This document shows positions 13,795 through 21,908 of a stretch of 64,000 bases of DNA, piece by piece (the stretch's first letter is position 1; the number at the start of each line of letters is the position of its first letter). The DNA comes from a virus: positions 1-64,000 of the IMG/VR virus record IMGVR_UViG_3300023179_000032. The stretch is one strand, 5' to 3'. The notes beneath the pieces were generated by a model. The model did no database searches, had not been told where the DNA came from, and saw nothing but the letters and a program-made list of their open reading frames with translations. The translations under genes were made by a program, and so were the position numbers.

Positions 13795-14009
13795 TGATGG
13801 TGTTAGCTGCCCTATATACAGTATTTTTAATCTACGGATCAATATTATTTGTTACAGGATCTAGTACATTAAGCAAGGAAGTAAGACAAAGTTTAAACCC
13901 TAAAGAGATTGAATTATTTGAAGCGGAAATGGTTCAGAGACGAATGGTGGGTCTACTACTGTTGTATGTTCCCGTTTTCAGTTTTATTTGGTGGCTCATT
14001 ATTAATTAA
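13794..14009 (+). CDS. two-helix membrane protein coupled to the cyclase
   Basis: A 71-residue protein. Residues about 3-22 (VLAALYTVFLIYGSILFVTG) and 51-70 are hydrophobic helices joined by an acidic/polar loop. The start lies in the cyclase stop (TAATG). The tight coupling suggests it acts with the cyclase, for example as a membrane anchor, sensor or effector, but it has no visible nucleotide-binding domain. Its 3' end overlaps the convergent gene at 13956 by 54 bases. Confidence 0.6.
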   Translation: MMVLAALYTVFLIYGSILFVTGSSTLSKEVRQSLNPKEIELFEAEMVQRRMVGLLLLYVPVFSFIWWLIIN

Positions 14010-14279
14010 GTCTTCATATTGATCGGTTTCTTTTTCAATACGTTCGCCTCTGAGTTCTATCACAGTCTCTACTTTTTGATTCAGTCTTATTAGGTCGTTA
14101 TCCAACATGCGTATTCGATCAATAAGTTCTAGCAGTGTGTCATTGGCCTGACCTATGACTGGTTTAATTTCTTTTGTTACCCAATTCCAAATATACCAAA
14201 TCAGTGCGCCTAGACAGCCTGAGAACACGATGGGAAATCCATATTTGTTTATAAAAATTGTAATGTCATTAGTGTCCAT
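13956..14279 (-). CDS. membrane protein with coiled coil, 107 aa
   Basis: One N-terminal hydrophobic helix (about residues 14-33, FPIVFSGCLGALIWYIWNWV) is followed by an amphipathic heptad-like helix (about 45-88) and a polar tail. The architecture resembles small phage holin- or spanin-associated proteins, but no lipobox is seen. It starts at the stop of the upstream membrane gene (shared base at 14279), so the two are probably coupled. Confidence 0.55.
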   Translation of the reverse strand: MDTNDITIFINKYGFPIVFSGCLGALIWYIWNWVTKEIKPVIGQANDTLLELIDRIRMLDNDLIRLNQKVETVIELRGERIEKETDQYEDLINNEPPNKTENGNIQQ

Positions 14280-14563
14280 CAGTCTTTTCTTCGATCCCTC
14301 AATTCTGATCTACTTATACGATCGTAATCAGGATTAAGTCCTAGAGCTGTACTTACCTTAATATCAATTATGATCAATTGATTAGTCATAGTAAAGACTC
14401 TACTATCTAATCCTCTGATGATCTTGGCCATTCCATTAACACTATTGGTCACGCCGGCTAGAATGAATTTTATAGTAAGATATACAAAATAAAAGGCAAT
14501 AATAGCAGCCGCAATAGGGCTGCCAATTTCCAGTAGTTTAGTTATAGCACCAATCTCAGCCAT
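14279..14563 (-). CDS. membrane protein, 94 aa
   Basis: Residues about 16-38 form one hydrophobic helix. A long amphipathic region follows, ending in a highly charged RSELRDRRKD tail. It lies directly upstream of and coupled to another one-helix protein. The pair could be a lysis module (holin/antiholin-like) or envelope proteins; the sequence does not decide. TAAATA ends four bases before its ATG. Confidence 0.55.
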   Translation of the reverse strand: MAEIGAITKLLEIGSPIAAAIIAFYFVYLTIKFILAGVTNSVNGMAKIIRGLDSRVFTMTNQLIIIDIKVSTALGLNPDYDRISRSELRDRRKD

Positions 14564-14567
14564 ACTG

Positions 14568-14573
14568 TATTTA
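14568..14573 (-). promoter_or_regulatory. candidate late promoter, leaderless type
   Basis: GTAAATA on the minus strand, four bases before the ATG at 14563 and without a ribosome site. Confidence 0.4.
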
Positions 14574-14601
14574 CAGATACAGATATAGACTTAAAGTGCT
14601 A

Positions 14602-16011
14602 CTAAAACTCTTCCGTATTCAAACCATTAAGTAGTTGTCTCAGTTTAGTACTTTCCACTTGAACTTGTGAACTTTTTACATTAGAACCTATTGTGGGATC
14701 ATCTCTCACAGTTTGACTGCGCTGTTTGATAGCATCTAAAATATTACTGGCTGGTTTATATTCTGTAGCATCATCTTCATTTAAGTTAGTAATACGTAGT
14801 GTATCAATATTAAATTCCAAATCAATCTTCTGTCCTACGCCGCTACTACTACGAGTTTTCATCAGTTGTATTTGATATCTACCTTTTTCTCTCATACTGC
14901 GGCTAGTAAAGATACCAAACACATTATCAGCAGTCTGTATTTTACTAAGTCCACCACTGATATGACTATGATCAAATTCAATCTCCTCTACTGCACCCCT
15001 GTTTAACTGTGCAGCAGTTACTAGTACCACATTCTTTTCTACGGCCAAGTTCCTCAACTCTTCTGAAACAAACTTATCCTTAATAAACAAGTTTTCTGCA
15101 CTGATCTTACGACTTATAGGCATTAACAAATCTAAGTAATCAACCAATAGCACATCAATCTTAGTACCAGTTTTAACTTCAAGCTCTTTCATAAAACTGC
15201 GAATGTCATTAGTATTTTTTCCACTAGGCATGTATTTAATTTGAAATCGTCCACTCTTTTTGCCCATGACACGAACTTTCATTTCAACATCGTCAATCTG
15301 TTTAAAGATTTCCTTAGTGGGAACATCAGTTACCATACTATCAATACGCATACTGACTAGTTCTTCACTGAGCTCTAAGGTTAAATATACAACATTTAAT
15401 CCAGCCAAACTCCAATTTAGTCCTAAGTTAGCTAAGAACAAACTCTTACCTGCTCCACTACCACCAGCAAATATATTAAGTTCTCCTCTGTTGAATCCAC
15501 CAAATAGTCTACTATCTAGCACAGCCCAACCAGTACTAACTTGACCATTTTTATCTTTAATACGTAATAATCTTGATCTTGGATCCTCATAGTAGTTTGT
15601 GCCCATATCTTTTTGCAAACCTATCTGTACAGCCTTCTTGATGATGTCCTCAACAGGGCCATATTCACCTTTTTCTAATAGATCGGCACTGGTTAGTATG
15701 GCACGCTCTAAACCTTTGTGTCTAATAAAAGTTTCAAAGTCCTGTAACAGCCAATCATAGTGTTCTTCCCTAAGATCAATATGTGGACTCAGAGATACAT
15801 TGGTAGCAGCATTAACAATTTCCAATGTTGGTAATATATTATGATCTACAACATATTCGTTAATGAATTTAGCTGTGGACTGTAGCTTTCTATCAAAGAG
15901 TTCATGATCAAAAATACTTTGACACCTTACAAATGTTTCTGCATCATGTAGCATCATTTCTAAGTATAACTTTTGTATATCGTATCCGTAGTCTGCGTTT
16001 TGTCTGGTCAT
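14602..16011 (-). CDS. 41: replicative DNA helicase, T4 gp41 type
   Basis: A 469-residue DnaB-family helicase that would unwind DNA 5' to 3' at the fork with the primase. Walker A is GGSGAGKS (183-190) and Walker B LLVDYLDLL (about 288-296). A sensor-type strand VLVTAAQLNRGAVE follows, and then a HISGG segment typical of RecA-like hexameric helicases. Length and order match T4 gp41 (475 residues). The primase gene lies upstream in the same direction, separated by carbamoyltransferase and a 41-residue gene. Confidence 0.92.
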   Translation of the reverse strand: MTRQNADYGYDIQKLYLEMMLHDAETFVRCQSIFDHELFDRKLQSTAKFINEYVVDHNILPTLEIVNAATNVSLSPHIDLREEHYDWLLQDFETFIRHKGLERAILTSADLLEKGEYGPVEDIIKKAVQIGLQKDMGTNYYEDPRSRLLRIKDKNGQVSTGWAVLDSRLFGGFNRGELNIFAGGSGAGKSLFLANLGLNWSLAGLNVVYLTLELSEELVSMRIDSMVTDVPTKEIFKQIDDVEMKVRVMGKKSGRFQIKYMPSGKNTNDIRSFMKELEVKTGTKIDVLLVDYLDLLMPISRKISAENLFIKDKFVSEELRNLAVEKNVVLVTAAQLNRGAVEEIEFDHSHISGGLSKIQTADNVFGIFTSRSMREKGRYQIQLMKTRSSSGVGQKIDLEFNIDTLRITNLNEDDATEYKPASNILDAIKQRSQTVRDDPTIGSNVKSSQVQVESTKLRQLLNGLNTEEF

Positions 16012-16025
16012 TGTTTATCCATTGT

Positions 16026-17480
16026 TTAAATAAAAACTTTAACTTTATGTAATCTTTCAAATTCTTCTGCATCACTTACATCGTGTACTAGAGGTTGTCC
16101 TTTTATATTTAGACTAGTGTTTAATAAAATAGGACAGCCAGTTTTAAGAAACCATTTTTCTAAAAGTTGTCTTATTCTAGATCCATCATTAGGCACTGAT
16201 TGTACACGACTAGTTCCATCTTTATGTATGATAGCAGGAAACATATCAGGTTGTAAACACTTACTGGTATATTGCATAAATCTATGGTGTCTAGGTTTAC
16301 CAATAATATCAAAATATTGTTTAATATATTCTTCTAATATTATTGGGGCAAAGGGTCTAAACTCCTGTCTCTTTTTGATTTGATTTACTCTATCCTTAAC
16401 GTCCTTACCTCTAGGATCAGCCAATAAACTTCGGTTACCCAATGCTCTTGGCCCAAACTCTTCTCTTCCTTGGGCTAAGCCGCATATTTTGTGTTCAAAC
16501 AAATAATCTACCACGTCATCCAAGTTTGTTTTAGGTTCTATATTATATCCTAAGAAACAATCCGTAAAGTCAATGTGTTGTTGTGTATGTGCTAGCATAG
16601 CACCTAAACTACTGCCTGCGTCACCAGGATTAGGCATAATCCATACGTCATCAAAATGATTGAAAGCTAGGCTGTTAGCACTGCAATTCAATGCACACCC
16701 ACCCATCAACACTAGATTTTTGCTAGGCACCAAAGATTTAGCCTTAGTCAATACTATATCAAATATTTTTTCATAAACTTGTTGAGTTGCAGCAGCCACG
16801 TGGAAATAATCACTATCCTTTAACATAGGCATCCAATCTCTACAACCTCTATGTAGATTTTTTTTAAGTTTAAAACTTTCTAAGTCTTCAAAAAAATCTC
16901 TTATGATAGCTTTTTCAAAATAATCTTTATCGCCGTATGCAGCCATACCCATAAGTATATATTCTTCTTCATTTGCTTTGAGATCAATACGATCTGTCAT
17001 AGCACTGTACCATAGACCTATACTATCTGGATACTTCAAACTGAATTTTCTAGTTAGATTAGGTCCTTGGGCCTGCCAAATACTCATAGTTTCAAATTCA
17101 CCTATGGCATCTATAACAACCACACAGGCTTCATCAAACTTGCTGGTATAATATCCAGCGGCTGCATGGCTCAAGTGATGATTCATAGTTATGAATTTCG
17201 TTTTATGTAAAACTTTCTTAATCAAAGTTTTAGGATTATTATCATGTAATCCTTGACCTGCAAACAGTTGTCTTAAAGTTTTGAACCAATGATTCTCATG
17301 TAAAACTATGAGATCAGGATGACCATAGTCTAATGCATTTTTTATTAGTTTAACATCAAGTTCACTGTCATTTTTCTTCCCACTATATCTTTCACTATGG
17401 GCAGCAAAGATCAGTTGATTATCTTGAATAATAGCTAAAGAGCTATCATGATTTTTAGAATTAATACCCCAGATATTCAT
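16026..17480 (-). CDS. carbamoyltransferase, NodU/CmcH type
   Basis: A 484-residue enzyme expected to transfer a carbamoyl group from carbamoyl phosphate, via a carbamoyl-adenylate, to a sugar or other hydroxyl. The Kae1-like part shows HHLSH (101-105) and GGCALNCSAN (260-269). The C-terminal part shows EFGPRALGNRSLLADPRG (341-358), a family hallmark. The start ATG overlaps the stop of the 41-residue gene (ATGA). Such genes recur in marine T4-like phages and may modify host or phage glycans; the substrate is unknown. Confidence 0.92.
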   Translation of the reverse strand: MNIWGINSKNHDSSLAIIQDNQLIFAAHSERYSGKKNDSELDVKLIKNALDYGHPDLIVLHENHWFKTLRQLFAGQGLHDNNPKTLIKKVLHKTKFITMNHHLSHAAAGYYTSKFDEACVVVIDAIGEFETMSIWQAQGPNLTRKFSLKYPDSIGLWYSAMTDRIDLKANEEEYILMGMAAYGDKDYFEKAIIRDFFEDLESFKLKKNLHRGCRDWMPMLKDSDYFHVAAATQQVYEKIFDIVLTKAKSLVPSKNLVLMGGCALNCSANSLAFNHFDDVWIMPNPGDAGSSLGAMLAHTQQHIDFTDCFLGYNIEPKTNLDDVVDYLFEHKICGLAQGREEFGPRALGNRSLLADPRGKDVKDRVNQIKKRQEFRPFAPIILEEYIKQYFDIIGKPRHHRFMQYTSKCLQPDMFPAIIHKDGTSRVQSVPNDGSRIRQLLEKWFLKTGCPILLNTSLNIKGQPLVHDVSDAEEFERLHKVKVFI

Positions 17481-17602
17481 TTGTAGATAAAAGGATCTCT
17501 TTTACGTAGTTCTTCAATTCTTGCTTTAATTCTTTTATTTTCTTTATATCTATAGTAAGGATATAAAAGATAGTTTTTGATTCGTCTAAGTATGTTCAAC
17601 AT
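17477..17602 (-). CDS. conserved small basic protein, 41 aa
   Basis: Reads MLNILRRIKNYLLYPYYRYK and ends RKRDPFIYK. It is strongly basic and aromatic and begins inside the end of the primase gene. Its TGA overlaps the ATG of the carbamoyltransferase (ATGA), so it is translationally coupled. I recall similar tiny proteins with the RDPFIYK ending in T4-like phages; function unknown. Confidence 0.65.
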   Translation of the reverse strand: MLNILRRIKNYLLYPYYRYKENKRIKARIEELRKRDPFIYK

Positions 17603-18557
17603 TTATCCATTCCTTTTGTAAAAGGTTTATTTTTATTTCGGAGCTATGTGTATTGTGTCTAATATTTAATAATGTATTAACTTTACCATTTTTTATAACA
17701 GCATCATTAATATCTTTGATACCGTCTTCCCATTGAGGAAAGCTCACGTTCCATTTATTATTAATAGCACACTGTATAAGTTTAGTTCCTGCATGATCTC
17801 TATCTGGAACTACTATAACTTCTTTACCTAACTGTTTAATAAGTAAACTTTGAGTTTCGTTGATTTCATTATTCATCACAGCTACGCCACCAATACTAAT
17901 GGCATCTATTTGACCTTCACACACTATAACAAATCTTCTATCTATATTTTGATTATCAAGATTAAAAACATATCCAGGTTGTTGATCTGCTAGGTATTTG
18001 GGTTTACCTTGATCTATTCTTCTACACGTATATCCTACGGTCAATCCTCTGTAATAATAAGGTATAATTAAACGTTTATCAAATCCTTGTTCATCACTCC
18101 AGTGAAAATCATAGTCATCCAAGGTTAACCCTCTAGAATAAATGTATTCTATCACTGCTAAAAGTTTTTCGCTAGGATTATCCAATAGGTCCAATATAGG
18201 TTTACTACCTCTAGGTAAAGTTTTAGGAATAAACTTTGGTATAACTGTTTCTGTTTTGTTTACTTCAACATCCTTATGTTTAAGAGCCTCCATGGACATT
18301 TTAATGATAGATTCATCTGGTATGTTTAGGAGATTGAACAGCTTTTTTAGTTTTATACTAACAGTTCTACCTGGTTGCCAACTAGCCTTGAATCCACAGT
18401 TGAAACAATGATAACTTACTGCTTCTCCGTCGAAAATCAATCCACCTCTATTTCTTTTATCATCACAACACACAGCGTTAAAACTTAACCATCCACTGGG
18501 TGTTTGACGTCTACGAAAAGGTAGATGATCTAGGATAGTTTCTTTTATCAAGCTCAT
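17586..18557 (-). CDS. 61: DNA primase, T4 gp61 type
   Basis: A 323-residue primase that would make RNA primers for lagging-strand synthesis with gp41. The N-terminal zinc-binding part has Cys30/Cys31 and YHCFNCGF (Cys51, Cys54). The TOPRIM part has FVIVCEGQIDAISIGG (209-224) and VVPDRDHAG (249-257), with the expected Glu and DxD acids. A close AAGGG precedes the ATG. Its last bases overlap the 41-residue coupled gene. Confidence 0.88.
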   Translation of the reverse strand: MSLIKETILDHLPFRRRQTPSGWLSFNAVCCDDKRNRGGLIFDGEAVSYHCFNCGFKASWQPGRTVSIKLKKLFNLLNIPDESIIKMSMEALKHKDVEVNKTETVIPKFIPKTLPRGSKPILDLLDNPSEKLLAVIEYIYSRGLTLDDYDFHWSDEQGFDKRLIIPYYYRGLTVGYTCRRIDQGKPKYLADQQPGYVFNLDNQNIDRRFVIVCEGQIDAISIGGVAVMNNEINETQSLLIKQLGKEVIVVPDRDHAGTKLIQCAINNKWNVSFPQWEDGIKDINDAVIKNGKVNTLLNIRHNTHSSEIKINLLQKEWINVEHT

Positions 18558-18565
18558 CCCTTATT

Positions 18566-19378
18566 TTAGTTATTAACTTTTAAGTAGTCAATATTTCCGG
18601 CAGATTTTGTGAATCTTATTCTAATGTAAGTAAGATCCTCTACATTTAGGTTGGGTATGATCAAAGGTCCAGTTTGATTGGTTGGCACTATCAAACTATT
18701 CAATATTTTAGGATTCAAAAATGCTTCATTGCCTGTGACTTCATTTTTAGTACCTTGAACTTCAATCTCACCTTTAAAGTTATCCAAATATAAGGTAAGA
18801 CTCATTAGAGTAACCAGTTGAGCCTTATAGGTTTGTATAGGTATAGCTTCACTATAGAAGTTTATTTTCCTATCTTCATAACGAGCAGCAGTATAGTTGG
18901 TCTCTTTAGTAAATCTATCATATTTCACTGTAACTGTGGTATCTGTATTCATTCCGTTAAGTAGCTCTATTGTTCCTATGGCCCCAAAATGGCTATCAGT
19001 GTAAGTTAAAGTATTTTCTGAAGTTTGTCTATAAACTAAAAATCTTAAGTATTGCGGACTAAAATCTTCTAAATCAAAAGCTGGTATTCTTACTTTAGCC
19101 AAACCTTTGATAGTGCTGTCTTCCAAGCTATCAGCAGTATATGTGGCTATTTGATTACGTGATTGATCCATTAAAACTAGTTTTAACTCTGCTGTACCTA
19201 TTTCTACACGTTTCTGATCTAGATTTTTAAGTTCTAGTTCTATTATATTATCTATACCTTTATATATTTTGATATTGCGTTGATACACTATTTTCCACTC
19301 CGTATTAGCAGAATCATCTTCCAAATTGATTATCATTGTGATACGATTTGGATATAAATAAACTGGAATTTTAATCAT
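18566..19378 (-). CDS. putative virion structural protein, 270 aa
   Basis: A beta-rich protein starting MIKIPVYLYPNRITMIINLE, with few charged clusters and many Thr/Ile/Asn residues. I recognise it as a type conserved in marine T4-like phages and usually called structural. A TATAAATA late promoter 15 bases upstream with AGGGA between supports late, virion-related expression, although it sits among replication genes. Confidence 0.55.
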   Translation of the reverse strand: MIKIPVYLYPNRITMIINLEDDSANTEWKIVYQRNIKIYKGIDNIIELELKNLDQKRVEIGTAELKLVLMDQSRNQIATYTADSLEDSTIKGLAKVRIPAFDLEDFSPQYLRFLVYRQTSENTLTYTDSHFGAIGTIELLNGMNTDTTVTVKYDRFTKETNYTAARYEDRKINFYSEAIPIQTYKAQLVTLMSLTLYLDNFKGEIEVQGTKNEVTGNEAFLNPKILNSLIVPTNQTGPLIIPNLNVEDLTYIRIRFTKSAGNIDYLKVNN

Positions 19379-19393
19379 TTGGGTCCCTAATAC

Positions 19394-19401
19394 TATTTAT
19401 A
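19394..19401 (-). promoter_or_regulatory. late promoter TATAAATA
   Basis: An exact T4 late consensus on the minus strand, 15 bases before the ATG at 19378. It overlaps the ATG of the divergent gene at 19401. Confidence 0.75.
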
Positions 19402-19775
19402 TGGCTAAAAAGCTAAAAGACACTACAAAAGAGCAACTACCCTTTATCAGCGTCTTAAACTACGGTGAGCAGGAGTATGTTGGTATAATAATCAATCAAG
19501 ATCAGTTTGTCACCACATTCTACGATATAGACGCAATTAAAACTGCCGAAGAAAAGAATCAGTTTTTATTAATGGGAGAAACTTGGTGGTGGGAAAGTAA
19601 TAGACAAATTCCCATTAATATATTTTTAAAAAATGAAATTGAAAATTTTAAATATTGTATAAAAACTTTCAATAGTAAGGGAGTTAGAATAGTTTTTGGG
19701 CCCACAGTAAATATATTGAACATGAGTCTAAAACGAGCTAAAAGACGTAGTGTAGAACTTGTTCGTAAAGTCTAA
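19401..19775 (+). CDS. conserved hypothetical protein, 124 aa
   Basis: The only rightward gene in this leftward block. It starts MAKKLKDTTKEQLPFISVLN and includes TWWWESNRQIPINIFLKNEI at about residues 55-74, a segment I associate with a conserved T4-like phage family of unknown role. The C-terminal end is very basic, which could suit nucleic acid binding. It converges with the DnaE-like gene (four-base overlap). No clear ribosome site is seen, so it may be leaderless. Confidence 0.6.
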   Translation: MAKKLKDTTKEQLPFISVLNYGEQEYVGIIINQDQFVTTFYDIDAIKTAEEKNQFLLMGETWWWESNRQIPINIFLKNEIENFKYCIKTFNSKGVRIVFGPTVNILNMSLKRAKRRSVELVRKV

Positions 19776-20350
19776 CTGTAATCGTAACTAATACTTTCGC
19801 AAATCAAATTCATCTGCACAACCACAGCCATAGCATAGGCTACGGCATGTGATTTCTTAAAATAATACTCGTCATTCTCTGGTTTCGTCCAAACTTCCAT
19901 CAAGATCTCGGGCCAAGATTTTCCTATTAAGTGCCTCTTCGATGGTCGGATCATAGCTAGGACGGCAGCTAATTGTTCCACGGAAGTAGGTTGGGTCTTC
20001 TTCAGAATAGTCCCATGCCCGTTCAAATGAAATAGTAGATCCGTAAACTCGTCTTGTAGTAATAGTTCCCATATTGGTTCTGTCTCCATCAATTTAATCA
20101 AATGATCTTCGTTTCTTACACCTTTATAAACATTTACGTTAAGAAAATCTATTTTAAAGTAACCCCTTGATTCTGCATCTTTGTAATCAATTCCTGCTAG
20201 ATTAGTTACAGGATCGTGAGGTATGTATTGTGTGTAAACACCTGTGTTATGTGTTGTAGGTCCGTTAGGAGTCATTCTCATAGCTGAGATATGATCAATA
20301 ACTTCTAATATTTTACTTCGATCAGTAAAATCAATATCAATATCAGGCAT
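19772..20350 (-). CDS. miniature DnaE-like protein
   Basis: A 192-residue protein that retains three landmarks of bacterial DNA polymerase III alpha. MPDIDIDFTDR (1-11) matches the PDxDxDF metal site. FKIDFLNVNVYKG (about 65-77) matches the KFDFLG region. FKKSHAVAYAMA near residues 163-174 matches the FNKSHA(V/A)AYA motif. The intervening domains, PHP domain and C-terminal part are missing (a full DnaE exceeds 1,000 residues). The start overlaps the preceding 58-residue gene (ATGA). It may be a conserved remodelled accessory rather than a polymerase. Confidence 0.75.
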   Translation of the reverse strand: MPDIDIDFTDRSKILEVIDHISAMRMTPNGPTTHNTGVYTQYIPHDPVTNLAGIDYKDAESRGYFKIDFLNVNVYKGVRNEDHLIKLMETEPIWELLLQDEFTDLLFHLNGHGTILKKTQPTSVEQLAAVLAMIRPSKRHLIGKSWPEILMEVWTKPENDEYYFKKSHAVAYAMAVVVQMNLICESISYDYS

Positions 20351-20526
20351 CAGTGTTTAACTTCACTATTGAATAACATCAAAGGTAAATGTCCAGCCAA
20401 ATATTCACCGTAAGCATTTGCATCTTCCAAATTGTCAAACCCAGTAATTTTTACGAATACAGCATTATCTTCTTCACTTAGGATCACTTCCAACCCTAAT
20501 TCAATTTCTCTTTGTTCAGTACTCAT
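20350..20526 (-). CDS. hypothetical acidic protein, 58 aa
   Basis: Starts MSTEQREIELGLEVILSEED and continues with a beta/alpha pattern (FVKITGFDNLEDANAYGEYL). It overlaps the zinc-finger gene upstream and the DnaE-like gene downstream by a few bases each, so it is part of a coupled replication operon. No family recognised. Confidence 0.6.
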   Translation of the reverse strand: MSTEQREIELGLEVILSEEDNAVFVKITGFDNLEDANAYGEYLAGHLPLMLFNSEVKH

Positions 20527-21203
20527 ATGCCGCTTTCCTTTATAACCTGTCGCACTAATTCAATATCTTCTGGGCTTACTTTAAATCTTTTAATCCAAAA
20601 TTGAGGATCTATTACAGGAGATATACCTGCAAGTTGCTCATCATTTAATGAGCCTAATAATGCTTTCCCATTACTACTATTTAATAATATCCAAGGACTA
20701 ATTTTTCCATCTTTAATATCAAAAGTTGCTCTATTAGGGCTTACATATAAGAAATAATGATTCCATACACTAGAATGATTATCTGCCCATTCCATCATAG
20801 TGGCTATGCTTCTTTGTAGAGCAGTTTCGACATTTTCACTTTTAATTAGTTGTAAAACATAAGTTTCATAAAGTTTATCTTGACACCAATGATCAATTTT
20901 TACCCCACTGGTAACTACATAATCTACAAAATAATCTGGATATAATGGGTTAACATTATGTACAAAACTGCCAAATTTTACAAAAGCGTTATAGTACTGA
21001 CTTTTGGCAAATTCTTCATAAGTTTTTTGTACATCAACTTTTTGTGTCAGTTTATAAAAACGATTAAAAGCCAAAAAGCCCATTTGTACGTGTTTTTCAG
21101 GTCTTGCCAAATGACGTCTTTTTTGTTCACACATATGCACCATCAAAGTACGTTCTTTTGAGAACATACTGTGACAGTGTTCACAAACGAATGCCTTACC
21201 CAT
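20523..21203 (-). CDS. zinc-finger protein of the replication block, 226 aa
   Basis: CEHCHSMFSKERTLMVHMC at residues 7-25 is a C2H2-type or related zinc finger. The remaining 200 residues are helical and aromatic with no further motif. It is packed between the gp62-like gene and the small 58-residue gene with start/stop overlaps, implying coupled expression. Conserved proteins of this kind occur in T4-like marine phages; a DNA-binding or replication role is inferred. Confidence 0.6.
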   Translation of the reverse strand: MGKAFVCEHCHSMFSKERTLMVHMCEQKRRHLARPEKHVQMGFLAFNRFYKLTQKVDVQKTYEEFAKSQYYNAFVKFGSFVHNVNPLYPDYFVDYVVTSGVKIDHWCQDKLYETYVLQLIKSENVETALQRSIATMMEWADNHSSVWNHYFLYVSPNRATFDIKDGKISPWILLNSSNGKALLGSLNDEQLAGISPVIDPQFWIKRFKVSPEDIELVRQVIKESGI

Positions 21204-21694
21204 TAGATATATTGCCCAATTTCTTTTTCAGTCATACCGTAACTTCTTCCTAAATCTTTTAACTCCTTATCTGTATTGATTTCAGCTAATACTTCCAAGT
21301 CTACAAGTTTTCTATTAGGAAAAAGCATTTTTAAAAAATTTATTCTTTTATTATCATTTCTTTGTAACTTTATATATTCATGAAATATAACTTCTCTATC
21401 TTCGTGACTACATTGACACAATAGTAACCAAAGTAGTTTAGGATGTTTGCTAATAGCAAAATAATGTTTGTTATAATATTCGTTCACAGCCAATACATAA
21501 TGTTCTTGTATTTCTCTTTTACTAAATGCTCCAGCACTGCTAATATATCTATTCAATGTGAAAAAATTGACACAATCTTTTTCTTGATCATTAAGTTGAT
21601 CCCAAACTTCACTGGCTTTTAGATCAATGGCACCTAATATTTCTTTCAATGCCAGTGCAGGAGGATTTTTTTCTTTAGTTTGTTTCTTGGCCAT
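21203..21694 (-). CDS. 62: probable clamp-loader small subunit, gp62 type
   Basis: A 163-residue helical protein. ALKEILGAIDLKASEVWDQL at about 15-34 and KHPKLLWLLLCQCS at about 82-95 match my memory of gp62 in T4-like cyanophages. In T4, gp62 with gp44 loads the gp45 sliding clamp. Sequence identity to T4 gp62 itself is low, so the call rests on length, position and these segments. It is coupled at both ends to neighbours; gp44 is outside the window. Confidence 0.65.
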   Translation of the reverse strand: MAKKQTKEKNPPALALKEILGAIDLKASEVWDQLNDQEKDCVNFFTLNRYISSAGAFSKREIQEHYVLAVNEYYNKHYFAISKHPKLLWLLLCQCSHEDREVIFHEYIKLQRNDNKRINFLKMLFPNRKLVDLEVLAEINTDKELKDLGRSYGMTEKEIGQYI

Positions 21695-21908
21695 TTTCTT
21701 TGCTTAGTCTATAGATCATTATAACACGTTCTACGGCTCTTTGTAAAGCAGGGTTGGAATCTTTTTTATACCATATTTCATTCCATTCTAATTGATTTCT
21801 CCTATCTATAGCATATTGATCCATACTGACAAGAGCTCTTTCGGTGCTATTAGGTTTCCTTACAAATACAGTATGACCACCATCTGGACTTTCAAAAATG
21901 TTTGTCAT
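21675..21908 (-). CDS. conserved T4-like hypothetical protein, 77 aa
   Basis: Starts MTNIFESPDGGHTVFVRKPN. Small proteins with this opening are conserved next to clamp-loader genes in T4-like phages. It overlaps the gp62-type gene by 20 bases and the upstream gene by four (ATGA type), so it belongs to the same coupled operon. The C-terminal half is helical. Function unknown. Confidence 0.65.
   Translation of the reverse strand: MTNIFESPDGGHTVFVRKPNSTERALVSMDQYAIDRRNQLEWNEIWYKKDSNPALQRAVERVIMIYRLSKENGQETN

Noticed and set aside
12562-14009. Calling the cyclase and membrane gene a true Pycsar system
   Set aside because: The membrane protein lacks a visible cyclic-nucleotide-binding part, and the cyclase resembles general alphaproteobacterial cyclases. 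The idea is kept only as a hypothesis.
19872-20072. A 66-codon minus-strand frame inside the DnaE-like gene
   Set aside because: It is out of frame with the recognised DnaE motifs and has no ribosome site.
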